Origin: SG-bin7 sp964498095
Lineage (GTDB): Bacteria > Bdellovibrionota > Bdellovibrionia > Bdellovibrionales > SG-bin7
Reading direction: 5' to 3'
Assembly: GCA_964498095.1 (NCBI GenBank)
Contig: CAZCFY010000002.1
Span: 124,001 to 188,000, forward strand
Length of the DNA: 64,000 bases
Shown: one piece after another, positions 33,210 to 41,605 of the stretch
Position numbering within the stretch: the first letter of the stretch is position 1
How the letters are laid out: each line of letters starts with the position of its first letter
Notes under the pieces: generated by a model
Database searches by the model: none
The model's input: the letters and a program-made list of their open reading frames with translations, nothing else
What the model was told of the DNA's origin: nothing
Program-made: the position numbers and the translations under genes

Positions 33210-33236
33210 TAAAGTTGAGACAGCCAATGCCGATAA
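33210..33236 (+). promoter_or_regulatory. Sigma-28 (FliA-type) promoter of the PilZ gene
   Basis: TAAAGTTG (33210-33217), 11 bases, GCCGATAA (33229-33236) matches the flagellar sigma-28 consensus TAAAGTTT-N11-GCCGATAA at 15 of 16 positions with exact spacing. It lies 20 bp before the PilZ ATG. Confidence 0.88.
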
Positions 33237-33255
33237 GTTAGAGTCAGGGGGATTC

Positions 33256-33792
33256 ATGGCCAATAATTTCACAAATAAGATATTGGATTTAAACCAAAAG
33301 CTTAAATACAAATCCAAAAGCCAAAAAGTAAGTAAGAGCGCAGCAAATAGTGATGTTGAAGTTGTGGATATAACGGTGAAGCGCCAGGAAATCATCGCTG
33401 ACGAGCGCCGCAAGGTGCGTCGTACAATTCTGACCGAGTTTATCGGGGCATGTATTGTCATTCCCAATCAAGGTCTCTGCAAAGTGACGATTTCAAATAT
33501 CTCCGAAAAGGGTATGGGCTTTGACATGGATCATGATTATGGTCATTTGCAAATTGGCGACGAAATAGCCCTACGAATTTATCTAAATAATAAAACCTAC
33601 TTTCCCTTTACTGTACGGGTAAATCACGTCAACGAGGTGGAAGGTGAAGCAGCATTCCGTCACGGAGTGAGCTTCGTAAAAGGTGAGATAAATGATGTTG
33701 CTTTACATCATTTCGTAAAGTTCATCGAGAGTGTCAGCTCGTGTCTGGAAACCGACAGCGGCGACATCATGGTAAGTAAGATAAAAGTATAA
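33256..33792 (+). CDS. PilZ-domain c-di-GMP-binding protein
   Basis: From ATG 33256 (AGGGGG five bases upstream) the protein has 178 residues: a charged N-terminal extension and a PilZ domain (about 50-165) with both c-di-GMP motifs, RRKVRR (51-56, RxxxR) and NISEKG (81-86, N/DxSxxG). It should bind cyclic di-GMP in the cytoplasm. With its sigma-28 promoter it is likely a brake or modulator of flagellar or surface motility. Confidence 0.9.
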   Translation: MANNFTNKILDLNQKLKYKSKSQKVSKSAANSDVEVVDITVKRQEIIADERRKVRRTILTEFIGACIVIPNQGLCKVTISNISEKGMGFDMDHDYGHLQIGDEIALRIYLNNKTYFPFTVRVNHVNEVEGEAAFRHGVSFVKGEINDVALHHFVKFIESVSSCLETDSGDIMVSKIKV

Positions 33793-33826
33793 AAATACAG
33801 CAATATTTTTGGTAGACTTGGCTGCC

Positions 33827-33847
33827 CTTATAGGATGAGACTATAAG
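33827..33847 (+). promoter_or_regulatory. Operator-like palindrome over a candidate phoH promoter
   Basis: CTTATAG-N7-CTATAAG is a perfect 7-bp inverted repeat (33827-33833, 33841-33847). It overlaps a promoter-like pair TTGGCT (33818-33823) and TATAAG (33842-33847), 18 bp apart, just before the phoH start. Binding of a dimer here would block transcription. Confidence 0.45.
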
Positions 33848-33865
33848 AATGGGGAGGGATCCGCA

Positions 33866-35191
33866 TTGGCAGCAGCTGAAAAAATCATTGTCGTAGATAC
33901 CAACGTAATCCTATTTGACGCTCAAGCAATTTTTAAATTTAAAGACGCCCAGGTGCATGTTCCGATTTCGGTAATCGAAGAAATCGATAAATTTAAGCGA
34001 GACATGGGCGAGAATGGCCGCAACGCGCGCCAGTTCAGCCGTTATATTGATGATCTTCGCAATAAGGGCCATTTGGCTAAAGGCGTTCCCATTGGAAAAT
34101 CAGGAACACGCGTTTTTATACGTGCTGATTGGGAAATGAAGGGTTTACCCCGTGAACTCAACATGGAAATTATCGACAACCGTATTTTAGGTGTCGCCAT
34201 ATGTCTGCAGTCGGAAAATAAAGGCGCCAAAGTTGAATTGATCTCCAAAGACATCAATTTACGTATTCGCGCCGATGTCTTTAGCATTAAAGCACGCGAT
34301 TACGAACCCGATAATGTTGCATTCGAAGAGATGTATTCTGGCGTGCATGAGTTAGAGTTAACTTCTGACGCCATCGACCGCTACTACACCGAAAAATTTT
34401 ATAGTGTTGATGAAAGCGCAAGACTGCTTGCGAACCAATACATCATCATGAAAGATAAAAATAATCCCAACCACAGCGCGATCGGGCGTTACAGCGCCGT
34501 CAAAAAAGGGATTGTTCCCTTAATAACCGCCGCCGAAAATAAAAGTATTTGGGGAATTCAGCCGCGTAACGTGGAGCAAAGTTTTGCCATGGATTGTTTG
34601 CTTAACGACGAACTTTTATTTATTTCGCTCGTGGGCAAGGCGGGAACTGGTAAAACCTTACTGGCGTTGGCTGCGGGACTTTATAAAACTCTTGATGAAG
34701 GTAAATTTCAGCGTTTATTAGTAAGCCGTCCGATTTTCCCAATGGGGCGAGATATCGGGTACCTTCCTGGCGACGTTGAGCAAAAATTAAATCCCTGGAT
34801 GCAGCCCATTTTTGATAACGTGGAATTTTTAATGGGCGCCGACAAGAAGGCGACGGGACGCGTGCAAGAACTTATCAATCAAGGGATGTTAAATATTGAG
34901 CCGCTGACTTACATCCGTGGCCGCAGTATTCCAAATCAGTTCTTGATTGTGGATGAAGCGCAGAACCTATCGCCGCACGAAATTAAAACTATCGTAACAC
35001 GCGCGGGCCGTGGCACCAAAGTCGTTCTTACCGGTGACTGTTACCAAATCGATAATCCCTATGTGGATTCGTCGAGTTCGGGGCTGACTTATTCGGTGGA
35101 AAAATTTAAAGGTCAGCAAATCTCCGGCCACGTGACGATGACCAAAGGTGAGCGTTCGCAATTAGCGGAGCTTGCGGCGAATTTGTTGTAG
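33866..35191 (+). CDS. PIN-domain / PhoH-family ATPase
   Basis: The 441-residue protein has an N-terminal PIN nuclease domain (about 5-140: VVDTNVILFD, EEIDKFK, NRILGVAICLQ) and a C-terminal PhoH ATPase (about 230-435: GKAGTGKTLLAL, RPIFPMGRDIGYLPGD, FLIVDEAQNL, TGDCYQIDNPYVD). This fusion is the PhoH2/YlaK form, with RNA helicase and RNase activity. The start is a TTG behind GGAGGGAT. It is probably involved in RNA turnover. Confidence 0.92.
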   Translation: MAAAEKIIVVDTNVILFDAQAIFKFKDAQVHVPISVIEEIDKFKRDMGENGRNARQFSRYIDDLRNKGHLAKGVPIGKSGTRVFIRADWEMKGLPRELNMEIIDNRILGVAICLQSENKGAKVELISKDINLRIRADVFSIKARDYEPDNVAFEEMYSGVHELELTSDAIDRYYTEKFYSVDESARLLANQYIIMKDKNNPNHSAIGRYSAVKKGIVPLITAAENKSIWGIQPRNVEQSFAMDCLLNDELLFISLVGKAGTGKTLLALAAGLYKTLDEGKFQRLLVSRPIFPMGRDIGYLPGDVEQKLNPWMQPIFDNVEFLMGADKKATGRVQELINQGMLNIEPLTYIRGRSIPNQFLIVDEAQNLSPHEIKTIVTRAGRGTKVVLTGDCYQIDNPYVDSSSSGLTYSVEKFKGQQISGHVTMTKGERSQLAELAANLL

Positions 35192-35576
35192 GTTTTTCTT
35201 CCGAGTTTGCGGGTAAAATTTGCTTTCCCCTAGGCTATGATTCCCACTTCCATTTGGCACAGGCTCGTGCCTTCTGCTGCTCGGCGAGCGCCTCCTGCGC
35301 TCGGCCCTGATCGGGCTTCCCTGCGCAGAGGCGCAAATTGAAGAGGGAATCATAGCAAAGCGGAAAAATAATTTTCACTGTCGCCGTGGCAGTGAAAACA
35401 TATTCAAAGTTTTACGGACGGCAAAGAGTGGTGGGTTTTTCGCTAATTTCCTTGCGGAGCGAGGGTTGGGAAGCGAGGAGTTTTGGCAACTCTAGTGCGC
35501 AATTTTTTTGGTCAAATTTCCAAATAAAATAGGTATAGGGGCAAATGGTTTGCCCCATTTCTATAGCACAGAAGTT
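35192..35576. other. Intergenic region with a large structured element
   Basis: This gap of about 385 bp between phoH and a secreted protein gene has no credible frame. Its left half holds the 123-nt multi-hairpin element at 35234-35356. The rest is AT-rich and includes the short inverted repeat TTTTCACTG...CAGTGAAAA (35372-35399). Confidence 0.5.
35234..35356. ncRNA. 123-nt multi-hairpin element (ncRNA or palindromic mobile repeat)
   Basis: The ends GCTATGATTCCC (35234-35245) and GGGAATCATAGC (35345-35356) pair perfectly, and pairing continues inwards to 35256/35334 with two mismatches. Inside are separate hairpins: GGCAC/GTGCC (35256-35271), GCTC/GAGC (35279-35289) and a longer stem, GCGCCTC-C-TGCGC (35288-35300) against GCGCA-GAGGCGC (35323-35334), capped by CCC/GGG. 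The arms share a few end bases, so not all helices form at once. Such nested structure suggests a folded RNA or a small palindromic element. No family is recognised. Confidence 0.45.
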
Positions 35577-35948
35577 TTATTTTTCTGTAACTCCTATAAC
35601 TTGTCCGTTATTAATCCAAAATGTAACAACTATTTCACTTCCCGAAGTTTGACCTTTTCGAGTACTGTAACTTAAAATCAAGTCGTTAAAACTTAGATCT
35701 CTATTTACAGAACCCTCGATGCAACTTTTTAAAGTACCGTTTTGTCCAATTTTTTTTATAGCTTCTGTGCGCTTGGCTAAGCGTAACTCATTATAACTTC
35801 GCGCATTTGCGTCGCTATTTTTGACAATACGTTCATATTCAGCTGCGGTGGGGTCTTCAAAGACCTCGCAGGAGCCGGCATACGAACGGGCGGCTACTAA
35901 TAAAATAATTGTAGAAACAGAGAGTTTCAAAAAATAATTTAATTTCAT
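35577..35948 (-). CDS. Small secreted protein of unknown function
   Basis: From ATG 35948 (GGAGAA upstream) the protein has 123 residues: a signal peptide (about 1-24, ending SYA|G) and a mature part with two Cys (SCEVFED, SCIEG) that may pair. The frame extends upstream to a GTG or ATG at 35984, but that would precede the signal peptide. No domain is recognised. Confidence 0.6.
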   Translation of the reverse strand: MKLNYFLKLSVSTIILLVAARSYAGSCEVFEDPTAAEYERIVKNSDANARSYNELRLAKRTEAIKKIGQNGTLKSCIEGSVNRDLSFNDLILSYSTRKGQTSGSEIVVTFWINNGQVIGVTEK

Positions 35949-36204
35949 TGCGAATTCTCCTATAGGTTTATTCCTAACTGCCATAAAGGCTTTGCAATGT
36001 ATGCCAACCGCTTTTTTGGGGTAGAATTGTAAACTCCTTTTACATATCTCTCCCGGTTTCGAAGGTAATCTATTGTTTTCATTTTAAATTTGTGCTTCGT
36101 AATCGAAGTGACAGAAAAGGTAATGTCTTTAAAATGCATGAGCCACTTAATTCTTGAGTTTTAAGACTAGTAGTTTGGCCGCAGCTATATTGCGAGGGTT
36201 TTTA

Positions 36205-36219
36205 CCTCCGCGGCGGAGG
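36205..36219. repeat. Dispersed 15-bp quasi-palindrome, copy (c)
   Basis: CCTCCGCGGCGGAGG is identical to the copy at 4221 and the reverse complement of the copy at 3011. The surroundings share AGGGTTTTTAC upstream and GGTGAAGG-N2-CCTCTT (36259-36274) downstream with copy (a) at 2.9-3.05 kb. Confidence 0.7.
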
Positions 36220-36231
36220 TTGCAGAAGTGA

Positions 36232-36250
36232 ACCTGGCCCCGGGCCAGGT
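36232..36250. repeat. Perfect 19-bp GC-rich palindrome
   Basis: ACCTGGCCC-C-GGGCCAGGT has 9-bp arms around one base. It stands 11 bp after the 15-bp quasi-palindrome. No T-run follows, so it is not a classic terminator for either flanking gene. Confidence 0.6.
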
Positions 36251-36501
36251 GCGAAAAAGGTGAAGGCACCTCTTGCTTCCGGCGCCGAAAGTGACGGCGA
36301 AACTCCTATCATTGTAACCGTATCATCGTAACCAAGGAGGCTGTCTATTTTGTTTACGTTGGGGCGCATTTTGGGGCGAAAGCCGTGGTCTCCGGAGTTT
36401 AAAATAACCTATTGAATTCTAACCCGTAAATCTGGGCATGCTTCTGGAATAAGAACCAATAGGAAAGAACTATTAAATTTTTCTATTTGAAGGGCCAAGG
36501 C

Positions 36502-39114
36502 ATGAAATCACCTACAGTCGTCAGTCGCTTATTAACACTTTCAATCGCTATTTCAATTGGATTTACCCAGTCCGGATGTAAGGTTTTACTGTCGCAGAAT
36601 CCGCGCGACAGCTTTGCCGACGGTAAGATGCCGCGACAGTTAAGCCTCATAGCTAATCAAGAACGCGAAGCCTCGTTAAAATTACGCGAAGAAATTATCC
36701 AACGTGTGAAAAGAGATAAATTAAATCCAAACTTAATCGAAGTCGCCGTTATAGATAGCGGTCTGGACATTTGGCACGAGGACCTGCGTGATCAATTGGC
36801 CTACGATATCAAAGACGACAAGATTGTCGGCGTTGGCAAAGATATCATGGCCAAAGATGCTGTTCCCTCTTACGTTATGGTAGATCCAACTCTCTTTGCG
36901 TTTGGTGCCGAAGCCGTAAAAGATGGCTTGATTGTGAAGGCCCCCGAATCTCCTTTGGCGGAAATGAAAAAGATAAATGACCGGTTTACACAAATCCTAC
37001 TTGAGGAAATCAAAAACAATCCAGAGATTATCAAGTCTCTGTTTGCGCGGTTACAACCGGGAACTTTTACTATTTTCGGTATGTCAAAACTCCTGAAATC
37101 TTGGAACGAATACGACTCCCTGTCCGACTATAAAAAAAATAAAGAAAAATTTCCGGAGCGCTATGTTGATGTCAACACTAAGTATCTAGGGGACAAAGAC
37201 GCCGTGACGGATTTATTCGTAGACGAGGCGCAGAAAGGCTGGAACCTAAATCAAGAAGAAAATATCCCGTTTGCGTTAGATAACGCCACTAGAATCGTTG
37301 GCTTTGATCATTTTCATGCGGCAATAACCCGTGCGTTTGAGAAAATAAATGCCGAAATGAACTTTCAGCGTCACGTGCAGCAAGTAAAAGACTACTTAAC
37401 GGTGCATTTGCCAGATAAAAACGGCCGCGCTGACAAAGGCGATATTGATGACGCGTTTGAAAAGCTTTCTTTAGAAACGGGTGCTTATCTGCTTTTAGGG
37501 TATAAGGCTTATGATCCCTTGGAGAAAATTCGCGCTATAGTTGCCAAAATCAGAAAAAATCCCACCATGACTACCAAAGAAGCTATAGCGGATCTTCCAA
37601 CTGTAATTAACGAAACGATTCAGGGTTTAGACAAGCTTATTGGTGAAGAAGAAAAAAAGGAAATACCTGCAGTTCGCCGCGCCTTTGATACGCTTTTGCA
37701 GGCAGTTAGCCAAATGTCCATACTTACGGAAAATACTGTAGAGGGTGATAAAGCGCGCTCGGCATTTAGGCGTTATGCAATACGTAATCATCACCCTTAC
37801 ATTGCCAGTGAAACTTTGAGTAATCAGCATCACACTCATGTGGCAAGTATTATCGCCAAACAAAACCCCAACATCCGTATTTATCCGATCAAGGTTGTAA
37901 CGCAAACAGTGGCCTCACCAGTCGAACAAAAAGAAATTTTTGAAACTACAATTGGTGAACTTAGTTCTTGGCTACAAATGCCACTGATCAAAAAACTTAT
38001 CGCACAAGTTGAAAAAGAATATGGAGTCAAACAACTTTCGGAAGAGCAAATCAAGAGGGCCATTTATGATTATCTTAAGGCAAATGGACTCAACGTATTG
38101 TTTGTGCACCAGGTTCTTGAAGCTATAAAAACGGTTGGGCAAAGAAAAATAAAACTAGCCAATGTTTCGTTGGGTACTCTATTTGAAAAAGAACACGCAA
38201 AAAGTAAAACTATGGAATCTATCGCTGAGGATTTGTTTGCAGAATTCGTGCGTTATCAAATTGGCGAAACGATCGAGAAACACGCGCCCAAATCAGTATT
38301 CTTCGTGGCCACAGGTAATGAAAAAGCTTGGGTTGACGGTGTCTCCCGCAGTGCGTTTCCGGTCGGAATTACCTCCTTGCGTTTGAAGCAAATTAGTGAA
38401 CGCGAAAAGTTGTCACCAGCTCCGAATAACCGCGTGCGAAATGTGGTGGCGGTTGGAAGTGTAAACCCCAATCAAGGTACTATGACTTCATTTTCGAATC
38501 TGCTAATTGATCCTTATATTCCACAGATCTTTTCCACGGGCGAGGAGATCATGGGGGCTATTCCCAGTCGCGCTGGTGGGATTCAGTCAAAAGTTGCGGA
38601 TGAAACTTTAAAACCTGCTCTTAAAGCACTAAGATCATTTGATCAGGCCGTTGATAATTGGAAAGAAAACAAAGGGCAGGTCAAAAGTGATCCAAAGTTT
38701 CATGATCTTATCATCAATCTCTTGCAGCTAAAGCTAATGGGATCGTTCGTGTCTTTAGAGTACCCGACGTTTTTAAAATCTCAGTTTGTCGCTAACCGAC
38801 AAGAGCTTTCGGGTACGAGCATGGCTACCCCTTCGGCTATCGGCCAGACCGCTGACGAAGAAAATAAATTGCAGATCAAACTTGGAGTAAAAACCGAAGA
38901 GGTATATGACCATCCTGAATTTGCTCATGAAAAGTTAATCCTCCGCCTGTTTGCGGCGACGCAAAAAAGTGATATGTCGCAGACTTTTGATATTCGCATG
39001 CTGATTAAAGAGTTGGAAACGTGGCAGCCCTCCAAGGGAGAAGAAAAGCTTAAAAAATTCGTCGGCGAAGTTAAAGCTAAGAGTGAATCCATAAAATGCC
39101 TGGGATTATTTTAA
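36502..39114 (+). CDS. Subtilisin-like (S8) serine protease with a very large insertion
   Basis: From ATG 36502 (AAGGG seven bases upstream) the protein has 870 residues. A signal peptide ends near TQSGC, probably a lipidated Cys. The catalytic triad is D85 (AVIDSGLD), H446 (HHTHVASI) and S773 (GTSMATP), with oxyanion N606 (VATGNEK). About 360 residues separate Asp and His, against roughly 30 in subtilisin, so a helical domain is inserted into the catalytic fold. A secreted or outer-membrane protease is likely, as expected in a predator. The next gene starts directly after the stop. Confidence 0.88.
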   Translation: MKSPTVVSRLLTLSIAISIGFTQSGCKVLLSQNPRDSFADGKMPRQLSLIANQEREASLKLREEIIQRVKRDKLNPNLIEVAVIDSGLDIWHEDLRDQLAYDIKDDKIVGVGKDIMAKDAVPSYVMVDPTLFAFGAEAVKDGLIVKAPESPLAEMKKINDRFTQILLEEIKNNPEIIKSLFARLQPGTFTIFGMSKLLKSWNEYDSLSDYKKNKEKFPERYVDVNTKYLGDKDAVTDLFVDEAQKGWNLNQEENIPFALDNATRIVGFDHFHAAITRAFEKINAEMNFQRHVQQVKDYLTVHLPDKNGRADKGDIDDAFEKLSLETGAYLLLGYKAYDPLEKIRAIVAKIRKNPTMTTKEAIADLPTVINETIQGLDKLIGEEEKKEIPAVRRAFDTLLQAVSQMSILTENTVEGDKARSAFRRYAIRNHHPYIASETLSNQHHTHVASIIAKQNPNIRIYPIKVVTQTVASPVEQKEIFETTIGELSSWLQMPLIKKLIAQVEKEYGVKQLSEEQIKRAIYDYLKANGLNVLFVHQVLEAIKTVGQRKIKLANVSLGTLFEKEHAKSKTMESIAEDLFAEFVRYQIGETIEKHAPKSVFFVATGNEKAWVDGVSRSAFPVGITSLRLKQISEREKLSPAPNNRVRNVVAVGSVNPNQGTMTSFSNLLIDPYIPQIFSTGEEIMGAIPSRAGGIQSKVADETLKPALKALRSFDQAVDNWKENKGQVKSDPKFHDLIINLLQLKLMGSFVSLEYPTFLKSQFVANRQELSGTSMATPSAIGQTADEENKLQIKLGVKTEEVYDHPEFAHEKLILRLFAATQKSDMSQTFDIRMLIKELETWQPSKGEEKLKKFVGEVKAKSESIKCLGLF

Positions 39115-39993
39115 ATGCTCAAAAGCCTACCGGCGCCACTTAAGTTTTTTCCTGTCGAAAGAGGAGTCTATGAGGTGGCGCCGGGGTTAAAGCCTTTGGG
39201 TGAAAATAAAGTTTTTACTTTTGACACCGAGTTTGCTCGCTTTCGCGAAAACAAGTTAGCTTGCCAGGCCGAAAGAGTTGCAAAGTATTTTCAGACTGCG
39301 AATTTTTCGCCGGAGGTTAGCCGCGCGGTTAACGAATTTTTAGTAACACAGCTTATCAAAGAGGTTCCCGATTTATTTTCCCGGGAAGAAAACGTTTTGC
39401 ACTGTCGGCTTACTGGCGAAACAATAGCGGTAGATTTTGCGGCAATCTGTATGCAAATCCAAGAAGACGTCGCTGTGGTTTGCCGCGACGGCGATAAAAA
39501 CTGGCTGGCGGCTATTCATCTTTGTAGTCCTTCACACTGGGCGGCCGAAGATAAGATTGGGAAAAACTTTGTGGATATCCACGCTCCGGTGCCGCATATT
39601 GAAAAAATAAATAATATTGCCGGCAATCTGGTAAACGGGATGATTAGTCGTGGTCCGTTTATGCGCTCTGTTTGGGGGATTGCTAAAGATTTTCGCTTAA
39701 ACCAGCATCCTGTTCAACCGACTAAACCCATTTCCGCGCCAGCAAAGTCACCCTTTGTTTTGCGTTATGAGCGCCAGGTGATCTGGAGTTTGCCAGAAGT
39801 TGAAGCTTCCGTGTTTTTTATTCGGCCCTATTTTACCGAGGCCGGCGAAATCCGCCGTAACCCCAGAGAACGGGACTTACTCCGTGCCGGTCTTCTGTCG
39901 ATGTCGGCACAAAGCCGTGAATATAAGGGGATAGCTCACGATTTCACTCAAATGATCGCTTGGTTAGATAGTTTCCACAAAAATAATTCTTAA
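39115..39993 (+). CDS. Heme-dependent oxidative N-demethylase family protein (DUF3445-like)
   Basis: The 292-residue protein matches the DUF3445/HODM family: DGDKNWLAAIHLCSPSHW, EDKIGKNFVDIHAPVPHIEKI, then FVLRYERQVIWSLPEVEASVFFIRPYF. Family members studied so far bind heme and demethylate methylamines. There is no signal peptide. The ATG directly follows the protease stop, so the two are probably cotranscribed, which is a surprising pairing. The 3' end overlaps the barrel gene on the other strand by 4 bp. Confidence 0.78.
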   Translation: MLKSLPAPLKFFPVERGVYEVAPGLKPLGENKVFTFDTEFARFRENKLACQAERVAKYFQTANFSPEVSRAVNEFLVTQLIKEVPDLFSREENVLHCRLTGETIAVDFAAICMQIQEDVAVVCRDGDKNWLAAIHLCSPSHWAAEDKIGKNFVDIHAPVPHIEKINNIAGNLVNGMISRGPFMRSVWGIAKDFRLNQHPVQPTKPISAPAKSPFVLRYERQVIWSLPEVEASVFFIRPYFTEAGEIRRNPRERDLLRAGLLSMSAQSREYKGIAHDFTQMIAWLDSFHKNNS

Positions 39994-40721
39994 AAAGAAA
40001 AATACACACTGGCTTCGGGCGAGTTTAATGTCGTATTAATTTTTACGGTTTGGCCGAGAACTTCCAGCTGTTTTTCATTAAAAACGGTATAGTAGTAACC
40101 CAGCTTTATGCCGAACTTACGCGTGAACTGATAGCCGAGCGCGATTTGGGGGCCTAATCCAAGATCAATGATTTGGGCCGTTTCGGAATTTAAAAATTTT
40201 TGAATATGGGCGCCAAACAAGAGGTAAAGCCGACTTGAAAAAGAGTAGCTGGCCAAGGCATCCGCACGGAGAGTTCCCGAAACGCTCCCGCCGCCGTATT
40301 CAAAATAACCAGCCCCTAAGCCCCAGCCAATTTTTTTTCGTCTTAATTTAACGTAAGTAAAACGCACTCCAACTTCGGCGTGGTCGTCATTTGAAACAGG
40401 ATCGGAAGCATCGCTGGGGTCGACCTTAACGGTGTAAGTGGTGTAGGGCTTGACAACCTCAATTTGAAATTTGCCCGTAGCTATGGTGGAGCCGCCTTCG
40501 GTCCGTTTCTCTTGGCGTTTCCTCTCGCTACGGTTTTGACGGGCTTTCTGCGGCGGGCTTTCCGTTTGCATAAGATCCCGCGTGGTGGCGGGTTTGTCGG
40601 CCGGCCGCTCCGCAGTCGCTTCGTCTTTGGCTCCCGTCATGCTGTCAGAAAGTTTAGCTGCGGCCGCGGTGGAGACGATGAAATGAAGCAATAAAATTGC
40701 CGGCCAGGAAAGTTTTCGCAT
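39990..40721 (-). CDS. Outer-membrane beta-barrel-like protein with charged N-terminal linker
   Basis: The 243-residue protein has a signal peptide (about 1-21, ending TAAAA), a charged Lys/Arg/Glu/Pro-rich linker (about 25-75) and alternating strands ending in VYFSF, a C-terminal aromatic beta-signal. It is probably a small outer-membrane barrel whose linker reaches into the periplasm. It converges with the HODM gene. Confidence 0.72.
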   Translation of the reverse strand: MRKLSWPAILLLHFIVSTAAAAKLSDSMTGAKDEATAERPADKPATTRDLMQTESPPQKARQNRSERKRQEKRTEGGSTIATGKFQIEVVKPYTTYTVKVDPSDASDPVSNDDHAEVGVRFTYVKLRRKKIGWGLGAGYFEYGGGSVSGTLRADALASYSFSSRLYLLFGAHIQKFLNSETAQIIDLGLGPQIALGYQFTRKFGIKLGYYYTVFNEKQLEVLGQTVKINTTLNSPEASVYFSF

Positions 40722-40790
40722 GTTTATCTAGGATAGGCAGCGTTACCGTGCGGGTCAACGAAACTAGACTTCAGGCCATGCTGTAATCTT

Positions 40791-40817
40791 TAAAGTCTCA
40801 ACGTGAGATGCCGATAA
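40791..40817 (+). promoter_or_regulatory. Sigma-28 (FliA-type) promoter of the CpaF operon
   Basis: TAAAGTCT (40791-40798), 11 bases, GCCGATAA (40810-40817) matches the flagellar sigma-28 consensus with exact spacing. It shares GATAAGTT with the -10 region of the PilZ promoter at 33210 and lies 20 bp before the ATG of the 92-residue protein. Confidence 0.88.
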
Positions 40818-40836
40818 GTTCCTTGAAGAGGTTGAT

Positions 40837-41115
40837 ATGTTTCTTCAGGGAAATTTACAGATAGTGTTTGATGCCCTTTATCACTTGGGGGTCATCGATC
40901 CGGTTTTGAAATTGGATTGGAAAAAAGAGCTGGAAGCGCGCGGTCCTCATGAGCGCAAAATTCAAATGGCAATTAAGGTGGCGAATAAATATAACACCGA
41001 CTTAACTGCATTAAGAGAGCAGTTGGGGCAGTTTGATAAAAAAACTTTAAGCTTTCTGGCCATGGAGGTGGCTAAAGAGTATGCGGACTACCATTGGCGT
41101 GAGCACTTACATTAA
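40837..41115 (+). CDS. Small cytoplasmic protein in a sigma-28 operon
   Basis: The 92-residue, mostly helical protein lacks a signal peptide or Cys. A GAAGAGG stretch lies upstream of the ATG. It is the first gene behind the sigma-28 promoter and overlaps the cupredoxin-like gene by 35 bp. No family is recognised; its position suggests a role linked to motility or secretion. Confidence 0.62.
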   Translation: MFLQGNLQIVFDALYHLGVIDPVLKLDWKKELEARGPHERKIQMAIKVANKYNTDLTALREQLGQFDKKTLSFLAMEVAKEYADYHWREHLH

Positions 41116-41593
41116 AATATTTTTTATTTTTTCTGTCATGTTATCTTATCTACCCGCAAAGGCTGGATGGCAAATCGATTTGTCGCGCCGACAAAAATCA
41201 ACGCCTGTACCAGAAGTCGTGGAAGAAGAAAAAGAAAAGAAACGCCCCGAAGACGACGTCAGTTTTTTCGACTATATCGTTGGTGAGGGAGCGGCCCAAG
41301 AAATCGTTATTTTAAATACGGAAAAGGGATTTATCCCGAGCACCGTACGCGTGAAATTAGGAAACCGATATCAGCTCCACGTCGTAAATATAAATGAGAA
41401 GGAAAAGAACGTAAGCTTCATTATGGACGCGTTCTCGGAACACCATGGTACTTACTATGGTAAAGTAAAATCGATTTCCATTGAACCTAAAAAGGAAGGC
41501 ATGTTTTCCTATCAGTGTCCCGAGACGGCGATTGAAGGAAAAATTATCGTGTTTTCTGGACCAGGCTCGGTTCGACGTCCAGCGAGCCCTTAA
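41081..41593 (+). CDS. Periplasmic cupredoxin-like protein
   Basis: The 170-residue protein has an N-terminal signal peptide (hydrophobic about 11-24, ending PAKA|G), a charged linker and a cupredoxin-like fold (about 75-162: EIVILNTEKGFIPSTVRVKLGNRYQLHVVN, then FSYQCPETAIEGKIIV). Candidate copper ligands are the His pair in SEHHG and the Cys in YQCPE, but a full type-1 site is not certain. GTG 41099 is an alternative start. It lies in the sigma-28 operon directly before the CpaF-like gene. Confidence 0.68.
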   Translation: MRTTIGVSTYIKIFFIFSVMLSYLPAKAGWQIDLSRRQKSTPVPEVVEEEKEKKRPEDDVSFFDYIVGEGAAQEIVILNTEKGFIPSTVRVKLGNRYQLHVVNINEKEKNVSFIMDAFSEHHGTYYGKVKSISIEPKKEGMFSYQCPETAIEGKIIVFSGPGSVRRPASP

Positions 41594-41605
41594 AAAAAGG
41601 AATTT

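Larger units (their letters stand above)
35949..36501. other. Intergenic region with palindromic repeat element copy (c)
   Basis: This stretch of about 550 bp has no clear gene. Between 36196 and 36300 it has four palindromes in a row: ACCTCCGCGGCGGAGGT (36204-36220), ACCTGGCCC-C-GGGCCAGGT (36232-36250), AGGTG-AAGG-CACCT (36258-36271) and CGGCGCCG. A consensus AAGGAGG (36334-36340) precedes TTG 36350, which opens a frame of only 21 codons; a leader peptide cannot be excluded. Confidence 0.5.

Noticed and set aside
35234..35356. Integron attC-like site
   Set aside because: The terminal arms lack the GTTRRRY/RYYYAAC core sites and no integrase is present.
36350..36415. 21-codon frame from TTG behind a consensus AAGGAGG
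   Set aside because: The ribosome binding site is good, but the frame is too short and without similarity to be listed as a gene; a leader peptide remains possible.
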